A DNA stretch of 9,202 nt from Deltaproteobacteria bacterium (GTDB lineage Bacteria; Desulfobacterota; DSM-4660; Desulfatiglandales; Desulfatiglandaceae). Every line of letters starts with the position of its first letter. Within the stretch, counting starts at the first letter, position 1. The DNA lies in NCBI GenBank assembly GCA_003646995.1, contig QMLZ01000114.1, positions 1-9,202 of the forward strand. Direction: 5' to 3'. This document shows positions 1-6,151 of the stretch, one piece after another. The notes beneath the pieces are model-generated. The model searched no databases and was not told the DNA's origin. It was given only the letters and a program-made list of their open reading frames with translations. The translations under genes and the position numbers were made by a program.

Positions 1-124
1 GCTCACCCTTCAGCAGAAGGGGCATCTCCAGTTCCATGGAAATATTCACTATCTTGGCCAGCTCTTCATCCAGCACGTATTTCGTAGCGCCCGTAAACTT
101 CAACAATGAATTTTTCTCTGCCAT
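1..124 (-). CDS. MoxR-type AAA+ ATPase, N-terminal fragment (cut by window edge)
   Basis: This is the first 41 codons of a gene that continues beyond the left edge. The protein begins MAEKNSLLKFTGATKYVLDE and the visible part ends MPLLLKGE, just where a Walker A motif (GxPGTGKT) would be expected. That layout, a short N-terminal helix followed by a strand leading into the P-loop, is typical of MoxR/CbbQ-type AAA+ ATPases. These act as chaperones that activate partner proteins, often a VWA-domain protein. The ATG at 122-124 is well supported by an AAGGAG Shine-Dalgarno (complement of 132-137) seven bases upstream. The catalytic motifs lie outside the window, so the family call rests on the N-terminal pattern alone. 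The gene is divergent from the hypothetical gene at 270. Confidence 0.7.
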   Translation of the reverse strand, partial: MAEKNSLLKFTGATKYVLDEELAKIVNISMELEMPLLLKGE

Positions 125-269
125 TTGCTTACTCCTTGATTTCGGTGACGATATTTTTTTCCACATGATATTCTCTCGCGTGCTTATTATAAAAAAATAT
201 GTTAATCATCCATTAAAAGGAATCAACCTATTGTTTTCAGCATATAATGTCAAGAAGTGCGGGGAAATT
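125..269. promoter_or_regulatory. Divergent promoter region between the MoxR-type gene and the hypothetical gene
   Basis: This is an AT-rich, non-coding 145-base gap between two divergent starts. On the plus strand a perfect TATAAT lies at 243-248, about 21 bases before the ATG at 270, with no clear -35 box. On the minus strand a perfect TTGACA (complement of 248-253) is followed after 17 bases by a weak TAGGTT (complement of 225-230). A second minus-strand TATAAT lies at 186-191 without a good -35. The plus -10 and minus -35 share a base, so the two promoters may compete. Box assignments are by eye. Confidence 0.4.
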
Positions 270-851
270 ATGCCTTTAGCGTTTGAGTCGGTGAATCATG
301 GGCAAGTGGCATTTGGCTTTTTTAATATCGACACTGACATGCTGTTACTGGAACAGTATTTCTTCTTTGCCACCGAGTTCTGTACCCTGGTAGGTGAGCT
401 TGCAAGGGTCTCAGATCCCCATATATTCGTTGATCGAATGGAAGGATACCAGATCTCCGAACGCGAGCTCATTGGGGATTTGATGGGCGCCATTTACGGC
501 ATCCGCTACACTGGGTTCATAGGTGAAGTTTACAAGCTCTACCCCTTCCCCAAGATGCCAGAGGCATTCAAACAACAACCCGAAGGCTACAAGAATAGAA
601 AAACGATTGAATATATTATTAAAGAATTCGGGAACCAAATTGACATTGAATTTATTGCCACCACCAGGGCAGGTAACGTCAAGATTGGAGAGTACGAATT
701 CAGCCGGCTTCAGTTTCTTGAGCTTGTACGCTACGTATGGCAGGGCGGTTACCCTGGGTGGCGCGATGAGGTCAGACCAGAGTATGTAATGAGGATGAAA
801 AAAGAGATTGAGGAAAGCAGGTCGGGCTTTTTTAATGGTATAATATTTTAA
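270..851 (+). CDS. Conserved-looking hypothetical protein, 193 residues
   Basis: I do not recognise a named family. The frame is open from position 36, but the part before 270 overlaps the divergent MoxR gene and has low-complexity, non-protein-like sequence. The ATG at 270 (MPLAFESVNHGQVAFGFFNI) is therefore the better start, with a modest GGGGA upstream and a TATAAT 21 bases before it. The protein is soluble, with no signal peptide or membrane segment. It is rich in aromatic residues (EQYFFFATEFC near residue 29, VRYVWQGGYPGWRDE near residue 153) and has a charged, helical C-terminus. The opening resembles small uncharacterised proteins I associate with sulfate-reducing deltaproteobacteria, but that is recollection, not a search result. 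The gene ends 43 bases before tilS on the same strand, so co-transcription is possible. Confidence 0.75.
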   Translation: MPLAFESVNHGQVAFGFFNIDTDMLLLEQYFFFATEFCTLVGELARVSDPHIFVDRMEGYQISERELIGDLMGAIYGIRYTGFIGEVYKLYPFPKMPEAFKQQPEGYKNRKTIEYIIKEFGNQIDIEFIATTRAGNVKIGEYEFSRLQFLELVRYVWQGGYPGWRDEVRPEYVMRMKKEIEESRSGFFNGIIF

Positions 852-894
852 ACAATTCAGTATTTGGGGGAAAGAACCGAACAGGCTTAATCTC

Positions 895-1713
895 ATGCCA
901 GCGCGATTAATGCACAAGGTAAGGAAAACCATTGACGCGCACGAGATGCTTAAAGTTGGGGACAAGGTGGTTGTGGCTGTCTCTGGGGGCCCCGATTCTG
1001 TATGCCTGCTGGATGTACTGGAAAAGCTGGCCCCTGAATACAAGATAAGATTGATTGTCGCCCACTTTGACCACACATTGCGCCCTCATGAGGATGAGGA
1101 AGAGACGGAATTTGTTCGTCAGCTTGCACGACAATACGGAATCGAATTTCACACAGCCAAGGCTAGTGAAACGATTCACTCCTCAAAAGGGTCTCTTGAA
1201 GAGAGGGCAAGAAAGCAGCGGTACGCATTCCTTGAACAAGTGAGGGCAAAGACCAATGCCAACAAGATCGCCCTTGGTCATCAGCTCAATGATCAGGCCG
1301 AGACTGTAATTTTGCGCCTGCTCAGGGGAAGCGGAATGCAGGGGCTAGCTGGTATTTTACCCGTACGGGATAGGGTCTTTATCCGCCCTCTCTTATCTGT
1401 TTCCAGGCAGGAAATAATTCGGTATCTCGCCCACAGAGGGCTCAAGTGGGTAGATGATTCTTCCAATTTGAGCACTGATCCCCTCAGGAATAGGATTCGC
1501 CTAGAACTTATCCCCCTATTACAGTCCTATCAACCCAGGATAGTCGAAATTCTTGCCCGAACAGCAGATACATTGCAGCTGGACAATAGCTTCCTAGAAG
1601 ATTGTGCAGCTGGCTGGCTTGAAAAACATACCATCCAATCAACAACAATTCAGTGTCGCTACATCTCAATCCTCTATTGGCACTTCATCCTTCCCTCCAG
1701 AGAAGGGTTCTAA
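895..1713 (+). CDS. tilS: tRNA(Ile)-lysidine synthetase TilS, N-terminal part of a frameshifted gene
   Basis: TilS uses ATP and lysine to convert the wobble cytidine of the CAU-anticodon tRNA(Ile) to lysidine, so that it reads AUA codons. It is a cytoplasmic PP-loop enzyme. The signature SGGPDS is at residues 30-35, followed by HFDHTLRP at 57-64, GHQLNDQAET at 128-137 with RGSG at 144-147, and the DDSSN...DPLRNRIR region. These cover the complete catalytic domain. From about residue 250 the reading frame turns into non-TilS sequence (CRYISILYWHF...) and stops at 1713. The genuine continuation lies one frame back, at 1653-2309. Joining the two with one added base gives 471 residues, a normal TilS length. 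The ATG at 895 has only a weak AGG nine bases upstream, and the in-frame ATG at 910 is an alternative start. Confidence 0.88.
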   Translation: MPARLMHKVRKTIDAHEMLKVGDKVVVAVSGGPDSVCLLDVLEKLAPEYKIRLIVAHFDHTLRPHEDEEETEFVRQLARQYGIEFHTAKASETIHSSKGSLEERARKQRYAFLEQVRAKTNANKIALGHQLNDQAETVILRLLRGSGMQGLAGILPVRDRVFIRPLLSVSRQEIIRYLAHRGLKWVDDSSNLSTDPLRNRIRLELIPLLQSYQPRIVEILARTADTLQLDNSFLEDCAAGWLEKHTIQSTTIQCRYISILYWHFILPSREGF

Positions 1714-2309
1714 GGGCGGCTATAAAGAAACTCACTGGAAGCCTTCGCAAGATCTCTCACGCAAATATAGTTGCGGCCCTTGGGATTCTCCATAATCCCG
1801 CCCCCCAAAGTGAGCTGCACCTAGCAAGGAGGATCTTGATCAAGAAAAGATACAATCGGATCATAGTGGAAAGGAAAGACAGCTCGGTCCAAGAGGATTT
1901 CACCTATCAAATAGAAAGACCAGGCGTCTATTCAATCAAGGAAATCAACGGCTGCCTTTACCTCACAGAGCTTAGGGCCACAGAAGAACTCCCCTTGGCA
2001 TCTTCTCCTTGGGAGGCCTTCTTGGATGCCGAAAAACTGCACTACCCCCTTACCATTAGGCCCTTTCGGCCAGGTGATCGAATGATTCCGCTCGGTATGA
2101 AAGGCCGAAAAAAGGTGCAAGACTTATTTGTGGACAACAAGGTTCCCCTCGAGCTTCGCACTAGAATTCCTTTGGTCTTTAGCAAAGGAGAAATAGCTTG
2201 GGTGCCAGGGATACGCATAGGAGAAAATTACAAGGTAACACCCAACACTAGTAAGGTACTCAAGCTTCGTTTTGAAGGAAAAATTTTGAGCGAATTTCAG
2301 CCAGGGTAG
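1653..2309 (+). CDS. tilS: TilS C-terminal part, in a different frame from the catalytic part
   Basis: This frame carries the rest of TilS. It begins with the HPSLQRRVLRAAI segment typical of the middle substrate-specificity region and ends with the TilS C-terminal domain. That domain includes RPFRPGDRMIPLGMKGRKK (about residues 136-154 from the GTG at 1653), DLFVDNKVP and WVPGIRIGENY. It is not likely to be a separate gene, because the GTG at 1653 has no Shine-Dalgarno and the protein lacks the PP-loop domain. The frame is open from 1623, so the break lies in 1623-1713. A lost base around 1651-1653 gives the smoothest protein join (…TTIQ then VSLHL…). The run of five A at 1622-1626 is another candidate. 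Sequencing error, true mutation and ribosomal -1 slippage cannot be told apart from sequence alone. Confidence 0.86.
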   Translation: MSLHLNPLLALHPSLQRRVLRAAIKKLTGSLRKISHANIVAALGILHNPAPQSELHLARRILIKKRYNRIIVERKDSSVQEDFTYQIERPGVYSIKEINGCLYLTELRATEELPLASSPWEAFLDAEKLHYPLTIRPFRPGDRMIPLGMKGRKKVQDLFVDNKVPLELRTRIPLVFSKGEIAWVPGIRIGENYKVTPNTSKVLKLRFEGKILSEFQPG

Positions 2310-2316
2310 AGTGAGG

Positions 2317-2362
2317 CGCACTTCACCGTTGCCGCAAAAAGCGGCTCTGTGTGAACGGTGCG
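2317..2362. repeat. Strong hairpin between the convergent ends of tilS and speD
   Basis: This imperfect inverted repeat starts eight bases after the tilS stop. The inner stem GCCGC (2331-2335) pairs with GCGGC (2341-2345) around a loop of five A. The outer arms pair as TTCAC/GTGAA (2322-2326 with 2351-2355) and CGCAC/GTGCG (2317-2321 with 2358-2362). An alternative outer pairing is CACCGTT/AACGGTG (2324-2330 with 2354-2360). No T-run follows on either strand, so it is not a textbook intrinsic terminator. It may still protect or end the 3' ends of both transcripts. The rest of 2363-2422 shows nothing else clear. Confidence 0.6.
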
Positions 2363-2422
2363 ACACCAAAAGGCCTCAAGGGGCTTATTAACCGGAAAAG
2401 CACGGCCAACTGAACTAGTCAG

Positions 2423-2812
2423 TCAACCCACTTCCTGCTTGCATGCAAACTCTATGTTTGCCAGTTCCATAAACCCTCTCTTTTGATGACTAACCTTTGG
2501 TTTCTTTGCGCGGAAAAACCTGATCAGGTGTGCCCAGGCCTTCTCATGATTCATGTGTCTTCCACATGTTTCAAAGGTCACTGCGGCAAAGTTGTATTCA
2601 GGCCAAGTATGAACCGCGAGGTGCGACTCAGCGATCGTCACTGTTCCACTAACCCCCCAGGGCTCAAAAGTGTGGAATGAATCGCCTATCACCTCTGCTC
2701 CCATAAGCTCAGCCGCTTCCAGCATACCCTGCCTGATCAGTTCCGCATCCACCAGCCTTTCACGGTCGCACTCATATAGATCGATGAGAACAAGGTCTAA
2801 TAAGGCATTCAA
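2423..2812 (-). CDS. speD: S-adenosylmethionine decarboxylase proenzyme (bacterial pyruvoyl type)
   Basis: SpeD decarboxylates AdoMet to supply the aminopropyl donor for spermidine synthesis. The 129-residue protein matches the short class 1B form found in Thermotoga and Bacillus. The self-cleavage site is AESH, with the pyruvoyl-forming Ser at 63. It is followed by His68 in HTWPEYNF and Cys83 in ETCG, and Ser55 lies in WGVSG. These positions coincide with the known Thermotoga numbering. That supports the TTG start at 2812, since no ATG or GTG is available between it and the upstream in-frame stop near 2885. Its Shine-Dalgarno is weak (GCGGGAAA). The N-terminus reads NALLDLVLIDLYECD where many homologues have LGRH, a mild divergence. 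The gene is convergent with tilS and lies downstream of mtnA, with its own promoter. Confidence 0.95.
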   Translation of the reverse strand: MNALLDLVLIDLYECDRERLVDAELIRQGMLEAAELMGAEVIGDSFHTFEPWGVSGTVTIAESHLAVHTWPEYNFAAVTFETCGRHMNHEKAWAHLIRFFRAKKPKVSHQKRGFMELANIEFACKQEVG

Positions 2813-2933
2813 TTTCCCGCTCTCACTTTCTATATGGTAGTTTAGGCCTTGAAGTTCCCAACTCCCTTCTGTGGATTCGGCCCCTTAAACAAAGGTGCCA
2901 ACTTGGAAAGTTCCAGGCTCGCACAAAACTATG

Positions 2934-2962
2934 TTTATATGTCAGCTAACTCTTGCAGTCAA
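2934..2962 (-). promoter_or_regulatory. Sigma70-type promoter for speD
   Basis: On the minus strand TTGACT (complement of 2957-2962) is followed after exactly 17 bases by TATAAA (complement of 2934-2939). This is a near-consensus promoter in the 178-base gap between mtnA and speD. Transcription would start around 2927 and leave a leader of roughly 115 bases before the TTG start of speD. An inverted repeat GCTAAC/GTTAGC (2976-2981 and 2945-2950) flanks the -35 box and enters the spacer, so it could be an operator. The leader holds a short AACTT/AAGTT stem with a three-base loop, but I recognise no riboswitch in it. Confidence 0.6.
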
Positions 2963-2990
2963 GAAATAATCAGGGGTTAGCCAAAAAATC

Positions 2991-4022
2991 TTAGAAAAGT
3001 GATGATAAATTTCTCTTGAACGGCGGCTTTACAATTCCCTTTTCTGTGATGATAGCACTAACATATTTCGCAGGCGTGATATCAAATGCCGGATTCATTG
3101 CCTTCACCCCATTGGGTCCCAGCATGCGCCTCCCTATTTTGTAAATTTCCTCCGGCCGTCTCTCCTCGACGGGGATCTCTTCTCCTCTGACCAGCTTCAT
3201 ATCAATTGTAGACAAGGGGGCTGCCACGTAAAAGGGGATTTTGTTTTCCCTGGCCAACACCGCTACTTGATAGGTCCCAATCTTGTTGGCCACGTCCCCG
3301 TTTGAGGCGATCCTGTCTGCACCCGTAATTACAAGGTCTATTATCCCTTTTTTCATGAGAAATCCAGCCGCATTGTCCGCAATGACTGTTACAGGAATCC
3401 CATCTTCCATTAATTCAAAACTGGTAAGCCTAAGGCCCTGTAACCACGGGCGAGTTTCATCAGCAATGACCTTTACATTCTTACCCTTCTCGTGAGCCGC
3501 GCGAATTACCCCGAGGGCGGTACCGTATCCCCCGGTTGCGAGAGCTCCTGCATTGCAATGGGTCAAGATCGTGGCCCCTTTTGGCACCAGCCTCTGTCCA
3601 TACCGACCTATCCTCTTGTTACATTCAATGTCATCTTCCAGGATTTTCTCGGATTCCTTTCTAAGGGCTTCCTTAATATCATCAATACTTGAATCCCTCA
3701 TGGAATCCACTATGTTTTGCATTCGCTCAACAGCCCATCGAAGGTTCACGGCAGTTGGCCGGGCACCGGACATCCTTTCGGCCAGCCTCAAGAACTGTCG
3801 GCGGAATGATCCGTAAGAGGTCGCCCTGATCTTGTTAGCCCCGAGGGCCAGGCCCATTGCGGCAGCAATCCCTATTGCAGGTGCCCCCCGGATGACCATT
3901 CTCCTTATGGCACGAATCACATTATCACAGCCCTTGCAAACATGCCACTTCACCTTGGAGGGCAGCTCTCTTTGGTCCAAGATCCAAACTTCTGAGTTAT
4001 GCCATTTTATCGTAGGGACCAT
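2991..4022 (-). CDS. mtnA: S-methyl-5-thioribose-1-phosphate isomerase
   Basis: MtnA converts 5-methylthioribose 1-phosphate to 5-methylthioribulose 1-phosphate when methylthioadenosine from polyamine synthesis is recycled. The 343-residue length is normal for the family, which shares its fold with eIF2B subunits. Visible motifs are RGAPAIG (45-51), THCNAGALATGGYGTAL (154-170), ADETRPWLQGLRLTSFEL (187-204), GADRIASNGDVANKIGT (234-250) and the C-terminal FDITPAKY. The catalytic pair is expected to be Cys156 and Asp236, four positions before the Cys160/Asp240 described in Bacillus. The ATG at 4022 has AAAAAGG six bases upstream. ilvE ends only 16 bases upstream, so the two are probably co-transcribed. 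The related ribose-1,5-bisphosphate isomerase is a less likely identity given the motif set. Confidence 0.95.
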   Translation of the reverse strand: MVPTIKWHNSEVWILDQRELPSKVKWHVCKGCDNVIRAIRRMVIRGAPAIGIAAAMGLALGANKIRATSYGSFRRQFLRLAERMSGARPTAVNLRWAVERMQNIVDSMRDSSIDDIKEALRKESEKILEDDIECNKRIGRYGQRLVPKGATILTHCNAGALATGGYGTALGVIRAAHEKGKNVKVIADETRPWLQGLRLTSFELMEDGIPVTVIADNAAGFLMKKGIIDLVITGADRIASNGDVANKIGTYQVAVLARENKIPFYVAAPLSTIDMKLVRGEEIPVEERRPEEIYKIGRRMLGPNGVKAMNPAFDITPAKYVSAIITEKGIVKPPFKRNLSSLF

Positions 4023-4038
4023 ACAGCGCCTTTTTAAA

Positions 4039-5112
4039 TCACACTATCTTCTCAACCCATCCATAGGGGTCAGGCTTTTCTGTGTACTGAATACCTACAA
4101 TCTCATCGTAAAGCCGTTGGGAAAGCTCTCCCATCTCGCCACCCGCGATCACATAGTCTTTGTCCTTGTACGTTATCTGGCCAACAGGTGATATTACGGC
4201 TGCCGTTCCTGTTCCAAAGGCCTCTTTCAAGCTACCGTTTTGGGCGGCCTCAACAACTTCATCAATGCTCAGTGATCTCTCCGAGACCTTAAGCCCCCAA
4301 TCACTGAGGATTCGTAATACTGAATCGCGGGTTATTCCTGGAAGAATAGTACCTGTTAATGGCGCTGTAATAACCTCTTCACCTATAACAAAGAACATGT
4401 TCATTGTTCCCACTTCTTCAACATATTTTCTTTCCACAGCATCAAGCCAAAGTACCTGTGTAAATCCCTTTTCCTTTGCCTTTTCGGCCGCCAAGAGGCT
4501 AGCTGCATAGTTGCCGGATGTCTTTGCCTCACCGGTTCCACCTGGAGCTGCCCTTACGTATTCGGTCTCAACCCATATCTTGACGGGATTGAGACCTTCC
4601 TTGTAGTACGCTGCCACAGGCCCGATAATGATATAGAAAAGATAGGTACGGGATGGTCTGACCCCTAAGTGAGGTTCTGTGGCTATCATTGTCGGCCTGA
4701 TGTAAAGGGACGTGCCCTTGGTCCTCGGCACCCACTCTTGGTCAAGCTCCACCAGTCTTTTCAACCCTTCCATGACAACATCTACATCCACTTCGGGCAT
4801 ACAAAGTCTCTGGGCGGAACGGTTAAGTCGAGCAAAGTTATCCCTTGCCCGAAATAGGTAGATACCCCCATTAACTCCTCTGTATGCCTTGAGACCCTCA
4901 AAGACCTCCTGGCCATAATGAAGTACCATGGCGGCCGGATCCAGGCTCAGGGCTTGATATGGTTCTATGCGAGGGGCGTACCACCCTTTCCCCGCCTCAT
5001 AGTTCATTAGAAACATGTGGTCGGTGAATATATCACCAAATCCGAGCTTTGATTCGTCCTGAGGTTTGGGCTTCATTTGCGACGGTTCTGCCTTTTTGGT
5101 TTCTATGTCCAT
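4039..5112 (-). CDS. ilvE: Branched-chain amino acid aminotransferase
   Basis: This is a PLP-dependent class IV aminotransferase that interconverts leucine, isoleucine and valine with their 2-oxo acids using glutamate. From the chosen start it has 357 residues, normal for the longer BCAT subtype. Motifs are LGFGDIFTDHMF (23-34), HYGQEVFEGLKAYR (65-78), the PLP lysine Lys197 in GTGEAKTSGNYAASL, EEVGTMNMFF (232-241), LPGITRDSVL (257-266) and FGTGTAAVISPVG (299-311). The ATG at 5112 has a strong GAGGGGG eight bases upstream and gives the family's usual N-terminus. An in-frame ATG at 5157 with AAAGGTG would add 15 residues and cannot be excluded. The gene follows the ABC operon after about 97 bases with no convincing promoter or terminator, and precedes mtnA by 16 bases. 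It may also aminate ketomethylthiobutyrate in methionine salvage, which is an inference. Confidence 0.95.
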   Translation of the reverse strand: MDIETKKAEPSQMKPKPQDESKLGFGDIFTDHMFLMNYEAGKGWYAPRIEPYQALSLDPAAMVLHYGQEVFEGLKAYRGVNGGIYLFRARDNFARLNRSAQRLCMPEVDVDVVMEGLKRLVELDQEWVPRTKGTSLYIRPTMIATEPHLGVRPSRTYLFYIIIGPVAAYYKEGLNPVKIWVETEYVRAAPGGTGEAKTSGNYAASLLAAEKAKEKGFTQVLWLDAVERKYVEEVGTMNMFFVIGEEVITAPLTGTILPGITRDSVLRILSDWGLKVSERSLSIDEVVEAAQNGSLKEAFGTGTAAVISPVGQITYKDKDYVIAGGEMGELSQRLYDEIVGIQYTEKPDPYGWVEKIV

Positions 5113-5209
5113 TGTGTATACCCCCTCAATACTTTGCGAGTGATCGGTTTTTTTCATAGCACACCTTTCAGTCAAACACAACAGCCCCCAAGCAAAAGGC
5201 CTAGATTTT

Positions 5210-6151
5210 TCAATAGGATTTCCTGAGACCCTTTTCTGTCGGAGGAATATCGGAAAGAATCCATTTCTTAATGGTGACCACCATTGGACTGCCAACCATT
5301 TTTGCGTAAAGCTCATCACCCTGGCGCGAAACGTTTCCTATCAATATCTCCTCCTCTTTCTTACCGCTAATGACTCTGATTCCTACGGCTGGGTCGGTCA
5401 AGCCATATTGCGATAGATCCCTCGCCTTTTCTTCCACAATGCTGGTGGCCCTCATAGTCCACAGACGTGAAAGAATAGCATGAATCCGCTCAGGGTCAGC
5501 CTCGGTTGGACCATTTCCAAAAAACCATCTGTCTCCCCTTTTTCTCAAAAGCCATGGACTTTTTCCTCTCCGCTCTATGACCAACTTTAATACGTTTTCA
5601 GGAGAAATGGTTATAAGCCTTTTGTCCCTCAAATCAAACAAGTCCACATCAAGATCATACTTGTCTGCAAAGCTGATAGTGTAAACAGCCTGGTCTCCAT
5701 TTCTTTGGACATATACATCATCTCCCAAGGGGGTTAATGAACCGATTCGCAGGGTACCTGAGATATTTTCAGCGGTGAAAGCAATGACTACCGCTGGCTT
5801 GTCAAGGCCAAACTCGGATATATCTTCGGGTCTTTTTGCTATTTCTCTCACCCACCTGAGCTTGGAGAGTTTTTCAAGAAACTTCCTGACCCTTAGGCCG
5901 TCAGCCTTTGCCCGGATAGGGCTTTTTATGAACCATGTTTCACTATCCCCTTCATTTGTTCTTGTAACCACAATCCTTGTACTGCCCTTGTCTATGGAAA
6001 AAAAAGACACCGATGATGGATCTAACTCAAACATGGTCATGGTGGATATCTTCTCGGCGATCCTCCTCTTGCCTGACTGAAACTCTTTGAAATAGATCGC
6101 AGAAAGCGTGAGTGCTATCAGCAGGTAAATCCACAAAGACCGGGATCTCAA
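5210..6151 (-). CDS. DUF4340 membrane-anchored protein of the Gld-type ABC operon
   Basis: The protein has one N-terminal membrane segment (LWIYLLIALTLSAIYF, about residues 6-21) followed by a large domain probably outside the membrane. That domain holds two copies of a repeat. Each runs W-F...P...AD, then a helical stretch, then a conserved tail: DISEFGLDKPAV near 110-121 and DLSQYGLTDPAV near 245-256. This is the DUF4340 pattern, commonly found beside GldG-like proteins, and its function is unknown. I chose the TTG at 6151 because an ideal AAGGAGG lies eight bases upstream and the TTG overlaps the stop of the preceding gene as TTGA, a translational-coupling arrangement. It gives 313 residues. 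An ATG at 6178 in the same frame would add nine residues but overlaps the upstream gene by 31 bases. Confidence 0.85.
   Translation of the reverse strand: MRSRSLWIYLLIALTLSAIYFKEFQSGKRRIAEKISTMTMFELDPSSVSFFSIDKGSTRIVVTRTNEGDSETWFIKSPIRAKADGLRVRKFLEKLSKLRWVREIAKRPEDISEFGLDKPAVVIAFTAENISGTLRIGSLTPLGDDVYVQRNGDQAVYTISFADKYDLDVDLFDLRDKRLITISPENVLKLVIERRGKSPWLLRKRGDRWFFGNGPTEADPERIHAILSRLWTMRATSIVEEKARDLSQYGLTDPAVGIRVISGKKEEEILIGNVSRQGDELYAKMVGSPMVVTIKKWILSDIPPTEKGLRKSY

Noticed and set aside
36..269. N-terminal extension of the hypothetical gene from an ATG at 36
   Set aside because: It would overlap the well-supported MoxR start and its Shine-Dalgarno, and the extra 78 residues look like translated intergenic sequence.
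811..833. Possible intrinsic terminator (AAAGC/GCTTT stem with a T-run) at the end of the hypothetical gene
   Set aside because: The core stem has only five pairs, the extension relies on G-T pairs, and it lies inside coding sequence just before tilS.
839..844. TATAAT just before tilS as a dedicated tilS promoter
   Set aside because: No acceptable -35 box lies 15-19 bases upstream, and co-transcription with the preceding gene is equally likely.
411..1076. Long open frame (221 codons) on the minus strand
   Set aside because: It overlaps the hypothetical gene and the start of tilS on the other strand. Its protein has no recognisable family features, and the plus-strand genes are better supported.
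2813..2930. Known riboswitch (for example SAM-type) in the speD leader
   Set aside because: I cannot match the leader to any riboswitch consensus. Only short, generic stems are visible.
3283..4191. Several plus-strand open frames across mtnA and the end of ilvE
   Set aside because: They lie antisense to two clearly identified enzymes and encode no recognisable protein features.
5113..5319. N-terminal extension of IlvE upstream of 5112
   Set aside because: Most of it overlaps the DUF4340 gene and does not resemble aminotransferases. Only the 15-residue extension from 5157 remains possible, and the family length favours 5112.
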